NCBI RefSeq assembly: GCF_024585165.1
Contig: NZ_CP029008.1
Location: 1,178,001-1,242,000, forward strand
Source of the DNA: Bradyrhizobium sp. WBOS07
GTDB lineage: Bacteria; Pseudomonadota; Alphaproteobacteria; Rhizobiales; Xanthobacteraceae
DNA: 64,000 nucleotides
Direction of reading: 5' to 3'
The notes below the pieces were generated by a model. That model made no database searches and was not told the origin of the DNA. It worked only from the letters and a program-made list of their open reading frames with translations. Within the stretch, counting starts at the first letter, position 1; the number at the start of each line of letters is the position of its first letter. Below, piece by piece: positions 1-13,568 of this stretch. The translations under genes were made by a program, and so were the position numbers.

Positions 1-1
1 G

Positions 2-1234
<1,233 letters not shown>

Positions 1235-1262
1235 GCCTCGCTACTTATCAATCAGAAGCACG

Positions 1263-1289
1263 AAGGGCGGCCGAGAGGCCGCCCTTTTT
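1263..1289 (+). terminator. Rho-independent terminator of pnp
   Basis: A perfect stem AAGGGCGGCC / GGCCGCCCTT with a GAGA loop runs straight into a T run (1285-1289). It lies just downstream of the pnp stop. Confidence 0.93.
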
Positions 1290-1441
1290 GTTGCTGGTTC
1301 CGCCGGCGTCATCGGACGGGCGATGTGCGATTCCGTCGCAGCATCGACGTGGCTGCGATCGAACCCGGGACGATTGCCGCTGCGTACCTGATTTGACCGC
1401 CGTGCGCTTCATCAGCGGATCGTCCCAGACAGGAGAACCAC

Positions 1442-2173
1442 ATGTCATCCATATCCCGGCGCCGTCTCATACTCGCAACGACCGGCCTCGTCGTGGCTGC
1501 CGCCGCCCCACGCATGGCCTTTGCCCAGGCCGCGGCGGCGCCCGCAGGCCCATTCAAGCTCGATCCGCTGGCCTATCCGGCGAACGCGCTGGAACCGCAC
1601 ATTGATGCCAAGACGATGGAGATCCATCACGGCCGCCACCACCAGGCGTTCATCACGAACCTGAACAATTTCGCAAAGGACAATCCGCAGATCGCGGACA
1701 AATCGATCGGCGAAGTGCTGGGCAATCTCGGCGCCGTGCCGGAGGCGATCCGCACCGGCGTTCGCAACAGCATGGGCGGCCACGCCAACCACACGATGTT
1801 CTGGCAGATCATGGGGCCGAATGGCGGCAAGCCGGAAGGTGCCCTGCTTGCCGCGATCGACGGCGATCTCGGCGGCATGGAGAAGCTGCAAGCGGACTTC
1901 AACGCCGCCGGCGGGCGCGTGTTCGGCTCGGGCTGGGTATTCGTGACCGTCAGCAAGGATGGCAAGCTCACGATCGAAACGCGGCCCAACCAGGACAATC
2001 CGATGATGGACGGCAAGCAGGCGCTGCTCGGTAACGACGTCTGGGAGCACGCTTATTACCTGAATTACCAAAACCGCCGCGCCGATTATCTCAAGGCCTG
2101 GTGGAGTACGGTGAACTGGAGAGTCGTCGGCGAGCGCTATGCCGCCGCGAAGGCCGGCAAGCTCAAGGTCTGA
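1442..2173 (+). CDS. Tat-exported Fe/Mn superoxide dismutase
   Basis: Converts superoxide to hydrogen peroxide and oxygen. The 243-residue protein opens with a twin-arginine signal (SRRRLIL, residues 5-11), a hydrophobic stretch and an AFA/Q cleavage site near residue 28, so it should be folded in the cytoplasm and exported to the periplasm. Metal ligands are visible: His62 in MEIHHGRHHQ, the second His in GGHANHTMFW, and Asp and His in NDVWEHAYY. The C-terminal NYQNRRADYLKAWW is typical of the Fe/Mn family. The metal (Fe, Mn or either) cannot be fixed by eye. GGAG lies just before the ATG. Convergent katG, whose product removes the hydrogen peroxide made here, is the next gene. Confidence 0.95.
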   Translation: MSSISRRRLILATTGLVVAAAAPRMAFAQAAAAPAGPFKLDPLAYPANALEPHIDAKTMEIHHGRHHQAFITNLNNFAKDNPQIADKSIGEVLGNLGAVPEAIRTGVRNSMGGHANHTMFWQIMGPNGGKPEGALLAAIDGDLGGMEKLQADFNAAGGRVFGSGWVFVTVSKDGKLTIETRPNQDNPMMDGKQALLGNDVWEHAYYLNYQNRRADYLKAWWSTVNWRVVGERYAAAKAGKLKV

Positions 2174-2188
2174 TCACAGACCGCAATC

Positions 2189-2220
2189 AAAAAAGAAGGA
2201 CGACCTCGCGGCCGCCCTTC
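2189..2220 (-). terminator. Terminator of katG, between converging sod and katG
   Basis: Read on the minus strand, GAAGGGCGGCC pairs with GGTCGTCCTTC across a GCGA loop using two G-U pairs, and six T follow (2194-2189). On the plus strand the same positions become A-C mismatches and there is no T run, so it serves katG better than sod. Confidence 0.8.
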
Positions 2221-2285
2221 CTGATTATACGCGTCGTTACCGAGCGCCGCTCACTTCTCCCGCGCGCGGGAACGGCACTCTCGCT

Positions 2286-5966
<3,681 letters not shown>

Positions 5967-6038
5967 CTACACTTGCGGGCAAGGCTTGCACGCTCTAGTT
6001 TTGCAACTCTCGAATTCTCAACCGCTCATTCCCCAATC

Positions 6039-6877
6039 ATGTTACGCACTTTCGCCGTCGCTGCCATCCTCGTGTCGTCTTGCGCCGCGACCGGGTGGTC
6101 CCAGTCCCCTCTGCTCCACCCACTGCCGCAACTCCGGCGACGACCAAGCCGGCTGGGAAGAAGGCGGGGCCGAAGGCCAAGCAACCGGCAGCGAACAAGC
6201 CGCAAGCGGTGGAAATCGGCCCCTGCAAGCTCGGCGTGATCTCGGTGATCGGCGAACGCTACTCCGTCCAGAAGTTCGGGCTGACCATCTTCGAGAACGA
6301 GGAGACCGAAGTTGCCATCGACTGGGGTCTTGACGACCTCGTGTTTGCAAGGGTGAAGGCCGCAGCGGGTAACGATCCCCGTGTTCGCAGGATCACCTAT
6401 CCCAAGGGAGCCTTCGAACCCTTCTACAATCCGAAATCGCGATTCATTCCCGATCCCAGCGAACGCCTGCCGGCGATCGTGCGCGGCATCACGCCGAGCG
6501 CGAGCTGCGATCGATATCTGGTTGCGACCACGTACAAGGGCGAATTGCCGGGCAGCCGACTGATGCTGAATGGTATCGGCACGTTCAATCAAGGCCTCGG
6601 GAATCTGATCCGGCATTCGCATTTGTTCGCCAACATCTCGATCAACCTGATCGACGGTAGAAGCTATGAGCAGATCAACCGTCCGTTCGTGAATTTCGGC
6701 GTCAACCTCGCAGCGAGCATGCGGTTGACGGAGGATCCACTCACCAAGCTCGACAACGATCATTTCCCCAATCCGCCCGCGACGGCTTCGAGCAGCGCGG
6801 TTCTGCGCGAGAGAACACGTGCGCTCGTGACCGACAGGCTCGATCGGGGCCTTCCCGGCTATCTGAAGCAGGAGTGA
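6039..6877 (+). CDS. Conserved-looking exported protein of unknown function, frameshifted near its N-terminus
   Basis: The ATG at 6039 opens a good signal peptide (MLRTFAVAAILVSSCAATG) in one frame. That frame runs into arginine-rich nonsense after the CCCC run near 6107-6110. A second frame carries the mature protein: an Ala/Pro/Lys-rich linker (TAATPATTKPAGKKAGPKAK), then a compact domain containing GPCKLGVISVIGERYSVQKF and FNQGLGNLIRHSHLFANI. The only upstream start in that second frame is a TTG at 6080 with no signal peptide. One extra C in the run would join the two parts, so this is either a sequencing error or a recent frameshift. I do not recognise the domain family. Confidence 0.6.
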
Positions 6878-7010
6878 CACCCACTCATTCGGGTTGACCA
6901 AGATATTGCGCGCCGAACACGGTCTTCTCCCATGCGTAGTGAGTTGCGGATTCCAGGCAGACACGCGATGAATTAGACTTGCGTCTCTCGCACATTGGAA
7001 GGTCCGCGCC

Positions 7011-7607
7011 ATGATCAAGCTCTATTGGTCGCCCCGCTCGCGCTCGTTCACGACGCTCTGGCTGATGGAGGAGAGCGGCCTGCCCTACGAGCGGGTGCTG
7101 ACCGACATCTCGACCGGCGCACAGAAGGCGCCGGATTATTTGAAGATCAATCCGATGGGCAAGGTGCCGGCGCTGACCGACGGCGATGCCGCGCTCGGCG
7201 AAGCCGCGGCGATCTGCGCCTACATCGCCGACCGCTATCCAGAGACGAAGCTCGCGCCGGGGGTGACCGATGCACGCCGCGCGCGCTATCTGCAATGGCT
7301 GTTCTTCTCGCCGGGCTGCATCGAGCCCGCCATCATCCAGATCTTCACCAAGATCGAGATTCCGACCTCGACCGCGGCCTGGGGCAGCGCCACGCAGGTG
7401 TTCGACGTGCTGGAAGCCGCGCTCGCCAAGGGACCGTGGATTCTCGGCGAGGACTTTTCCGCGGCCGACATCGTGGTCGGCTCGGGTCTGAACTTCGCGG
7501 TGCGCCTGTTCAAGATGGTGCCGACGCGCCCCGCCTTCGATGCCTATCTGGCGCGCTGCACCGCGCGGCCGGCGTTCCAGCGCGCGGAGAAGATCGCGGC
7601 AGGGTGA
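7011..7607 (+). CDS. Glutathione S-transferase family protein
   Basis: A 198-residue two-domain GST. The thioredoxin-like N-terminal half begins IKLYWSPRSRSFTTLWLMEE, with NPMGKVPAL (cis-proline) and the GSH-binding GEAAAICAYIADRYP. The helical C-terminal half holds WILGEDFSAADIVVGSGL, the usual N-capping box. Serines, not a cysteine, occupy the likely active position. The substrate is unknown; detoxification of electrophiles is the family role. It converges on the autotransporter gene with only 10 bp between the stops. Confidence 0.92.
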   Translation: MIKLYWSPRSRSFTTLWLMEESGLPYERVLTDISTGAQKAPDYLKINPMGKVPALTDGDAALGEAAAICAYIADRYPETKLAPGVTDARRARYLQWLFFSPGCIEPAIIQIFTKIEIPTSTAAWGSATQVFDVLEAALAKGPWILGEDFSAADIVVGSGLNFAVRLFKMVPTRPAFDAYLARCTARPAFQRAEKIAAG

Positions 7608-7617
7608 GACGGCGCGC

Positions 7618-9627
7618 TTACAATTTGATCTTGAGGACGGCGAGCCCGGACTGCTGAAGCAGTCCGGAGGATGTCGCCGCAAGGCCGTAGCGGATGCCGA
7701 GATCAAATCCCTTGCCGTCGGCCGCGACGAGACCCAGCGCGGTCGAGTAGATCCAGGGTGATAACGCAAGGCCGTTGGTGACGAAACTATCGCCGCCGCC
7801 GGCGAACGCCGACTTGATCTGCAGTCCCTGGTTCAACGTGTTGTAGCCGACCCCGACATCGCCAGTGAGATAGACCTGCTTCGTGACCTGGTACGCGCTC
7901 TTCAGCCCTGCCGTCAACGTCAGCTCGCGATAGGTTTGCGCCTCCACGTTGAGGCTGAAGCCGCCCGCGCCGCCCTCCTGATAGGCGGATGAGCGGACAT
8001 GGCCATAGTCCAGCCGCAGCGACGGCGCGATGGTAAGCCTCGGCTCGACCGGAATCAGCTTGCGGAGGCCGGCACCCGCGTGGCCGCTGTAGGAGCGATA
8101 GCCGGCGCCGGCCAGGCCGTTGATGAAGGTGAGCGAGCGGCTCGCGCCATTGTCATTCAGCGCGCCGTCGAGCTGGCCGTCGACCTGAAGGCCGTGGCCG
8201 AGGGCATAGGCCCCGTAGAGACCCGCCCGATAGGAATCGATGGCGAGCCGGTGCGGGACGGCAGCCTCGCTGCCGGTGACGGCTTGATGCGAATAGGCGA
8301 ACACGCCGCCGAGCATCGCGCGCGGCGAGATCGCCCCGTCCGCGCCGACGGCAATGCCGCCGCCCGACGCGCTATAGCCGGGGACCCCGTCGACGCCGCC
8401 CTGCCGGATGCTGCCGCCGAGCGGCTTCATCCAGACATTCCGCTCAGGCGTGACGCCTGTGTTCAGCCCGAGCACATCGTCCAGTCGCCCCGTCATCGCC
8501 TGCTGAAACATTCGCTGCGTGGCGTAGGTCGCCTGCGATGCCGCGCCGGTGAGGACGGGCAAGGTCTGGTTGACCGCGTCGACGAGACCGGAGCCGCTGA
8601 GATTGTCGAGCGCGGCGAAGCCGGTCGCCATGCTCCCGGTCCAGCCGAGCGATGTCGCCGACAGGCGATAAAGCATGTCGGCCGCGCCTAAGCCCGCGCG
8701 GCTGTTCTGCGCCTGAAGCGTCTCGGCATAGGGGCGCACCAGGGAGATATAGGCAACGCCGCCGGTCGGGTTGCCCGAGAGATCGTAGGTGCCGACGAGC
8801 ATCTGTGCGCCCGAGGCGTCGCCGCTCGCGTTGCCATAGAGGCTGGCGAGCGTGCCGCGCGAGAGCGTGTTGAACAGGACATTGCCCTCCGGGGTCACAG
8901 ATCCCAGCAGCGTGAAGTTGGCGGCGGAGCTGCCTGCGGGCGCCACGCCCGCGCCCCAGAAATATCCGTTCTGGTAATTCGTGATGACGAAGCGGCCGGG
9001 CGCGGAGGTGCCGAACAACGAATTGCTGGCGATCCGCCACGGCGTGCCTGGCATCCATGCCCATTGCGGCACGGAGTTGGCGGGAACGGGCTGCGAGGCC
9101 GGCGGCGTGAAGGTCGCGGGATCGTAGGGCAGCATGTAGGCCCAATGAGTCACGAGCACGCTGTCGCCCGTGATCATCTGCATCTCCATCGAGGTCACGC
9201 CGCCAATGGTTCTCATGTGGCCGAGACCAACGGTCACCGCGCCGCCGGACGTCGGCGTGAACTGCATCGTGATCTGGCCCGCCGTCGTGACAAAGCCCTG
9301 GATGGTCGAGTTGTCGGTGAGAAGCGCGGGACCTATCTTGAGCTGCGCCACGCTTGTTCCCGTGAACGAGCCGTTCGTCGCGGTCGCGAGCGACCACAGG
9401 GTCTGGTCGCCGATCGGGATCGGATTGGAGAAGCCGGTTTTCGGCGACGCATAGGCCAGCAGCTGCGCCGTCGGCACGTACCAGTCGGTGTTGGAGAGGG
9501 TCGTGTCCCAGATCGCCGATTGTGCCAGGGCTCGCGAACCGCCGCAGAGCAGCATCACGCCCGCTACGGACGCCAGCGCGCTCGCGCGACCTATCGCATG
9601 CAGGCTTGTCGCACGCGGCCTTGGCAC
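7618..9627 (-). CDS. Autotransporter outer-membrane protein
   Basis: Type V secretion protein of 669 residues. The start is best placed at the GTG at 9627, which has GGAGGAGGG directly upstream; an in-frame ATG at 9687 has no such site. A signal peptide (LASVAGVMLLCGGSRALAQ) ends near residue 36. The first half is a Ser/Thr/Gly-rich passenger with no repeats that I recognise. From about residue 400 (NVWMKPLGGSIRQGG) to the end lies an autotransporter beta-barrel: alternating strands, GVFAYSHQAV, GLYGAYALGHGLQVDGQLDG, LRLDYGHV. It ends VLKIKL rather than with the usual terminal aromatic residue. Adhesion or esterase roles are possible but nothing here decides. Confidence 0.85.
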   Translation of the reverse strand: MPRPRATSLHAIGRASALASVAGVMLLCGGSRALAQSAIWDTTLSNTDWYVPTAQLLAYASPKTGFSNPIPIGDQTLWSLATATNGSFTGTSVAQLKIGPALLTDNSTIQGFVTTAGQITMQFTPTSGGAVTVGLGHMRTIGGVTSMEMQMITGDSVLVTHWAYMLPYDPATFTPPASQPVPANSVPQWAWMPGTPWRIASNSLFGTSAPGRFVITNYQNGYFWGAGVAPAGSSAANFTLLGSVTPEGNVLFNTLSRGTLASLYGNASGDASGAQMLVGTYDLSGNPTGGVAYISLVRPYAETLQAQNSRAGLGAADMLYRLSATSLGWTGSMATGFAALDNLSGSGLVDAVNQTLPVLTGAASQATYATQRMFQQAMTGRLDDVLGLNTGVTPERNVWMKPLGGSIRQGGVDGVPGYSASGGGIAVGADGAISPRAMLGGVFAYSHQAVTGSEAAVPHRLAIDSYRAGLYGAYALGHGLQVDGQLDGALNDNGASRSLTFINGLAGAGYRSYSGHAGAGLRKLIPVEPRLTIAPSLRLDYGHVRSSAYQEGGAGGFSLNVEAQTYRELTLTAGLKSAYQVTKQVYLTGDVGVGYNTLNQGLQIKSAFAGGGDSFVTNGLALSPWIYSTALGLVAADGKGFDLGIRYGLAATSSGLLQQSGLAVLKIKL

Positions 9628-9740
9628 GATCCCTCCTCCCGGACCGCAGGAGATACGACCCTGCGGCGCCACCGCGGCAGCATGCATAATTTTGTGATCG
9701 AGTCAGCCCCATGATCGTGGGGCGGGAGGAGTAAGATTCG

Positions 9741-9816
9741 GTAGGGTGGGCAAAGGAGCGTTAGCGACGTGCCCACGTCTTCAAATGGTGGGCACGCTTC
9801 GCTTTGCCCACCCTAC
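9741..9816. repeat. Palindromic intergenic repeat, TGGGCAAAG type
   Basis: A perfect 15-bp inverted repeat, GTAGGGTGGGCAAAG / CTTTGCCCACCCTAC, encloses a shorter GTGCCCAC / GTGGGCAC pair. A second copy lies at 32833-32919. It sits directly after fabI and could act as its 3' hairpin. Confidence 0.88.
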
Positions 9817-9825
9817 GAAAGCATC

Positions 9826-10626
9826 CTAATCCGGAGCCTTCAGATCGTCGGGCCGCGGCATCAGCACGATGTTGTAGCCGGAATCGACATAGTGGATCTC
9901 GCCGGTGACGCCGCCGGACAGATCCGACAGCAGGTACAGCGCCGAGCCGCCGAGCTCGTCGAGCGTGACGCCGCGGCGGAGCGGCGAATGCTTCTGCATG
10001 AAGGCGAACATGGCGCGCGCCTCGCCGATGCCCGAGCCCGCGAGCGTGCGGATCGGACCTGCGGAGATCGCGTTGACGCGTATGCCGCGCGGTCCGAAAT
10101 CCGAGGCGAGATAGCGCACCGAAGCTTCCAGCGCGGCCTTGGCGACGCCCATCACGTTGTAGTTCGGCATCGCGCGCTCCGAAGCGCCGAAGGTCAGCGT
10201 GATCATGCTGCCGCCCTCATTCATCAGCTCGGCGGCGCGCTTTGCGACCTCCGTGAACGAGAAGCAGGAGATCACCATGGTGCGCGAAAAGTTCTCGCGA
10301 CTGGTATCGGCGTAGCGGCCCTTCAACTCGTTCTTGTCGGCGAAGCCGATCGCGTGAATGACGAAGTCGAGCTTGCCCCATCTTTCCCGCAGCGCGGCGA
10401 AGGTGGCATCGACGCTGGCGATGTCCTCGACGTCGCAAGGTAGCACCAGATCGACACCGAGCTGCTCCGCCAGCGGCTTGACGCGCTTGCCGAGGGCATC
10501 GCCCTGGAAGGTGAAGGCGAGCTCGGCGCCGTGGGCATGCAGCGTCTTCGCCATGCCCCAGGCGATCGAATGATCATTGGCGATGCCCATGATCAGACCG
10601 CGCTTGCCTTTCATCAGACCTTCCAT
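9826..10626 (-). CDS. fabI: Enoyl-[acyl-carrier-protein] reductase (NADH), FabI
   Basis: Last reduction step of each fatty-acid elongation cycle in the cytoplasm. The 266-residue short-chain dehydrogenase fold has the FabI-type nucleotide loop GIANDHSIAWGMAK (not the classic GxxxGxG), DVED for the adenine ring, HAIGFADKNELKGRY, and the catalytic Tyr-x6-Lys in YNVMGVAK. The substrate loop ISAGPIRTLAGSGI is also typical of FabI, the triclosan target family. The gene follows fabB on the same strand, 136 bp away, with a palindromic repeat in the gap. Confidence 0.97.
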   Translation of the reverse strand: MEGLMKGKRGLIMGIANDHSIAWGMAKTLHAHGAELAFTFQGDALGKRVKPLAEQLGVDLVLPCDVEDIASVDATFAALRERWGKLDFVIHAIGFADKNELKGRYADTSRENFSRTMVISCFSFTEVAKRAAELMNEGGSMITLTFGASERAMPNYNVMGVAKAALEASVRYLASDFGPRGIRVNAISAGPIRTLAGSGIGEARAMFAFMQKHSPLRRGVTLDELGGSALYLLSDLSGGVTGEIHYVDSGYNIVLMPRPDDLKAPD

Positions 10627-10652
10627 TGCCCGGCGACTCCTATCATTCCGAC

Positions 10653-10751
10653 GTCATCGCCCACGAAGGCGGGCGATCCAGTATTCCGAGATAGCTGTTT
10701 TTAACCGCGAAGGCGCGGCGTACTGGATGCCCCGCTTTCGCGGGGCATGAC
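10653..10751. repeat. Palindromic repeat, GTCAT..ATCCAGTA / TACTGGAT..ATGAC type
   Basis: Two internally hairpinned arms face each other: GTCATCGCCC..GGGCGATCCAGTA and TACTGGATGCCCCG..CGGGGCATGAC. A sister copy is at 32927-33027. It fills the gap between fabB and fabI. Confidence 0.88.
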
Positions 10752-10762
10752 AACATCAGTGA

Positions 10763-11986
10763 TCACACATCCATCCGGCTGAACACCAGCGTGGCGTTGG
10801 TGCCGCCGAAGCCGAAGGAGTTCGACAGCACGGTGCCGATCTTGACGTTGTCGATGCGCTTGCGCACGATCGGCATGTCGGCAAACACCGGATCGAGCTC
10901 CTGGATGTGGGCACTCTCGCAGATGAAGCCGTTGTTCATCATCAGCAGCGAGTAGATCGCCTCCTGCACGCCGGTGGCGCCCAGCGAGTGGCCGGTCAGC
11001 GCCTTGGTCGCCGAGATCGGCGGGCACTTCTCACCGCTGCCGAACACCCGACGAAGCGCGTCGATCTCCGGAGGATCGCCGGCCGGCGTCGAGGTCGCAT
11101 GCGGATTGATGTAGTCGACCTTGGTCTTCACCGTCGACATCGCCATGCGCATGCAGCGCTCGGCACCTTCGCCCGACGGCGCGACCATGTCGTAACCGTC
11201 CGAGGTCGCGCCGTAGCCGACGATCTCGCCGTAGATGCGGGCGCCGCGCGCCTTGGCATGCTCGAGCTCTTCCAGCACCAGCACGCCGGCACCGCCGGCG
11301 ATGACGAAGCCGTCGCGGTTGACGTCGTAGGGACGCGAGGCCGTGGCGGGCGTGTCGTTGTACTTCGAGGACATCGCGCCCATGGCGTCGAACAGCACCG
11401 ACAGCGACCAGTCCAGCTCCTCGCAGCCGCCGGCGAAGATGACGTCCTGCTTGCCGATCTGGATCGTCTCATAGGCATTGCCGACGCAATGATTCGACGT
11501 CGCGCAGGCTGAGGAGATCGAGTAGTTCACGCCCTTGATCTTGAACCAGGTCGCAAGCGTCGCGGACGCCGTGGACGACATCGCCTTCGGCACTGCAAAC
11601 GGTCCGACGCGCTTCGGTCCCTTGGTGCGGGTGATGTCGGCGGCCTCGACGATGGTGCGGGCGGACGGGCCGCCGGAGCCCATGATGATGCCGGTGCGGA
11701 TGTTGGAGACCTCGTCCGGCGACAGACCGGAATCCTGAATCGCCTGCTCCATCGCAATGTGATTCCACGCCGCGCCCTGACCGAGGAAACGCATGGCGCG
11801 GCGGTCGACCACCGTCGCAGGATCGAGCGTCGGTGCGCCCTGCACCTGCGAACGGAAGCCGAGCTCGGCATATTTCTCAGCCCGAGAAATGCCCGACTTC
11901 GCCTCGTGAAGGCTCGCAAGCACTTCCTGGGTGTTGTTTCCGATCGACGAGACGATGCCCATCCCGGTGACCACAACCCGCCTCAT
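10763..11986 (-). CDS. fabB: 3-oxoacyl-[acyl-carrier-protein] synthase I, FabB
   Basis: Condenses acyl-ACP with malonyl-ACP and is needed to elongate the cis-unsaturated intermediates made by FabA. The 407-residue thiolase-fold protein shows the Cys-His-His triad: Cys in [12 protein letters not shown], His in [11 protein letters not shown] and His in [11 protein letters not shown]. The C-terminal [15 protein letters not shown] is the usual glycine-rich end. Direct linkage to fabA (51-bp gap) favours FabB over FabF. The order fabA-fabB-fabI fits a regulated unit for unsaturated fatty acid supply. Confidence 0.97.
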   Translation of the reverse strand: MRRVVVTGMGIVSSIGNNTQEVLASLHEAKSGISRAEKYAELGFRSQVQGAPTLDPATVVDRRAMRFLGQGAAWNHIAMEQAIQDSGLSPDEVSNIRTGIIMGSGGPSARTIVEAADITRTKGPKRVGPFAVPKAMSSTASATLATWFKIKGVNYSISSACATSNHCVGNAYETIQIGKQDVIFAGGCEELDWSLSVLFDAMGAMSSKYNDTPATASRPYDVNRDGFVIAGGAGVLVLEELEHAKARGARIYGEIVGYGATSDGYDMVAPSGEGAERCMRMAMSTVKTKVDYINPHATSTPAGDPPEIDALRRVFGSGEKCPPISATKALTGHSLGATGVQEAIYSLLMMNNGFICESAHIQELDPVFADMPIVRKRIDNVKIGTVLSNSFGFGGTNATLVFSRMDV

Positions 11987-12037
11987 GACAGCCTCGCCCT
12001 GCTCGTTGTCTTCTCGTTCTCTTCGTGGTGATGCGCG

Positions 12038-12559
12038 TTAGCCCAGGCTCGTGCCCTGCTTGAACAGGCCGACCTTCAGGTCCTTGGCGCGATAAATAAT
12101 CTGATCATCGACCGAAAGCCACCCGTCGGCGATACCGAGCACCAGCTTTGCGCGCATCACGCGCTTGATGTCGACCTGATACACGACCTTGCGCGCCTCC
12201 GGCAGCACCTGGCCGCTGAACTTGAGTTCGTTCAGGCCGAGCGCGCGACCGCGGCCTTCGCCCCCGATCCAGCCCAGATAGAAGCCGACCATTTGCCAGA
12301 GCGCGTCGAGGCCGAGGCAGCCGGGCATCACCGGATCGTTCTTGAAATGGCAGCCGAAGAACCAGAGATCGGGCTTCACGTCCAATTCGGCGCGCACCAG
12401 ACCCTTGCCGAACTCGCCGCCGTTGTCGTTGATCTCGGTGATGCGGTCGAACATCAGCATCGGCGGCAACGGCAGCTGGGCATTGCCTGGGCCGAACATC
12501 TCGCCGCGGGCACAGGCCAGCAGATCTTCGTATTCGTAACCGTTGCGCCTGTTCAGCAT
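12038..12559 (-). CDS. fabA: 3-hydroxydecanoyl-[ACP] dehydratase/isomerase, FabA
   Basis: Dehydrates 3-hydroxydecanoyl-ACP and isomerises trans-2 to cis-3-decenoyl-ACP, the branch point of anaerobic unsaturated fatty acid synthesis. The 173-residue hot-dog protein has the active-site His in [20 protein letters not shown], with the catalytic Asp in GLDALWQ. The start at 12559 gives [20 protein letters not shown], the usual FabA opening; the frame remains open upstream but that stretch is low-value sequence. It is the first gene of fabA-fabB-fabI and diverges from irr. Confidence 0.97.
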   Translation of the reverse strand: MLNRRNGYEYEDLLACARGEMFGPGNAQLPLPPMLMFDRITEINDNGGEFGKGLVRAELDVKPDLWFFGCHFKNDPVMPGCLGLDALWQMVGFYLGWIGGEGRGRALGLNELKFSGQVLPEARKVVYQVDIKRVMRAKLVLGIADGWLSVDDQIIYRAKDLKVGLFKQGTSLG

Positions 12560-12799
12560 GCACGAGCCTCTGTTTGAATTCCGATAGCGGCGTTTTGGCG
12601 AAATGGGCCCCGTCGGTCGGAGAGCAACGCCAATTGCCACCGTCAGGCGCGGCTCCCGCATGCCCCGGATGGATTGTCGACCGAGCCCCCACGCCCGGCC
12701 GCGCCAAAATCGGCTAAGCGGAACCGCGCGCTCTCTAACACAGGCCCATCGGGTGGCAAAGTGCATCCATGAAGGTAAAATGACGCGATCCCGGACCGG

Positions 12800-12854
12800 T
12801 TCCAAGACTGACTAGCCTTCAAGACTGATTAGACCTTCAAGCCTGATTAGAACC
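12800..12854. repeat. Three tandem 18-bp repeats upstream of irr and fabA
   Basis: Successive units are TTCCAAGACTGACTAGCC (12800-12817), TTCAAGACTGATTAGACC (12818-12835) and TTCAAGCCTGATTAGAACC (12836-12854). Each repeats the core AAG(A/C)CTGA(C/T)TAG with an 18-bp period. They could be an array of regulator sites; no known factor is assigned. Confidence 0.8.
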
Positions 12855-12862
12855 TCTCTAGT

Positions 12863-12885
12863 TGCGAGAAACTTGCATCTGCATC
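12863..12885 (+). promoter_or_regulatory. Candidate Fur site: direct hexamers TGCATC in the irr promoter
   Basis: TGCGAG (12863-12868) is followed by TGCATC-TGCATC (12874-12885), 55 bp before the irr start. From memory, Bradyrhizobium japonicum Fur binds its irr promoter at imperfect direct TGCATC-like hexamers rather than a classic Fur box. Fur binding here is therefore inference. Confidence 0.5.
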
Positions 12886-12939
12886 TTTCTGTTCTTATAT
12901 TGCAGAGAGATATTGTTCACGCGTGCCTGAAATCTGGAA

Positions 12940-13431
12940 ATGACCGAGAACACCTCGTCCCATCACGACGACGACGTCCACGCCGCAGCCCTCTTGTCCG
13001 GCCGTCAGCCGGCCTTGACCGGCTGCCCCTGGCACGACGTCAATGAAATGCTCCAGTCTGCCGGGCTCCGTCCGACGCGCCAGCGGATGGCGCTGGGTTG
13101 GCTGCTGTTCGGCAAGGGTGCACGCCATCTGACGGCTGAAATGCTTTACGAGGAAGCGACGCTGGCCAAGGTTCCGGTGTCGTTGGCAACCGTCTACAAC
13201 ACGCTGAACCAGCTCACCGATGCCGGCCTGCTCCGCCAGGTCAGCGTCGACGGCACCAAGACCTATTTCGACACCAACGTCACCACCCATCACCATTATT
13301 ACCTTGAGAACAGCCATGAGCTGGTCGACATCGAGGATCCGCATCTGGCGCTGTCCAAGATGCCGGAGGTGCCGGAGGGTTACGAGATCGCCCGCATCGA
13401 CATGGTCGTGCGTCTGCGCAAGAAGCGCTGA
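12940..13431 (+). CDS. irr: Iron response regulator Irr (Fur family, haem-degraded)
   Basis: Global iron regulator of rhizobia that controls haem synthesis and iron transport and is degraded when it binds haem. The 163-residue protein has the haem regulatory motif GCPWHDV with Cys29, and a His cluster at 117-119 (TTHHHYYL), the second haem site described for B. japonicum Irr. The Fur-type DNA-binding domain (RPTRQRMALGWLL; SLATVYNTLNQLTDAGLL) lies between. The short His/Asp stretch near the N-terminus also matches the Bradyrhizobium form. There is no clear ribosome binding site before the ATG. It is divergent from fabA. Confidence 0.97.
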   Translation: MTENTSSHHDDDVHAAALLSGRQPALTGCPWHDVNEMLQSAGLRPTRQRMALGWLLFGKGARHLTAEMLYEEATLAKVPVSLATVYNTLNQLTDAGLLRQVSVDGTKTYFDTNVTTHHHYYLENSHELVDIEDPHLALSKMPEVPEGYEIARIDMVVRLRKKR

Positions 13432-13457
13432 ACTCGTCCTAAGACCGAACTGAGATC

Positions 13458-13541
13458 GTCATGGCCGGGCTCGTCCCGGCCATCCACGTTTTTGGACCAG
13501 GCGTGAAGGGCGTGGATGCCCGGGACAAGCCCGGGCATGAC
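13458..13541. repeat. Palindromic repeat, GGCCGGGCTCGTCCCGGCC type
   Basis: GTCATGGCCGGG..CCCGGCCATCCACG faces CGTGGATGCCCGGG..CCCGGGCATGAC, so each arm is a hairpin and the whole is an inverted repeat. It follows the irr stop by 26 bp. A related copy is at 61925-62044. Confidence 0.88.
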
Positions 13542-13568
13542 GTTGGAGCAACACTTCGCTCTGTTGGG

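Larger units (their letters stand above)
12560..12939. promoter_or_regulatory. fabA/irr divergent intergenic region
   Basis: 380 bp without a gene. It must hold both promoters. The fabA-proximal two thirds look featureless. The irr-proximal part holds three tandem 18-bp repeats (12800-12854) and TGCATC hexamers (12863-12885), listed separately. Confidence 0.6.

Noticed and set aside
6080..6877. Protein starting at the TTG at 6080 as an intact gene
   Set aside because: TTG without a ribosome site, and the peptide lost upstream in the other frame is an excellent signal peptide; a frameshift explains both.
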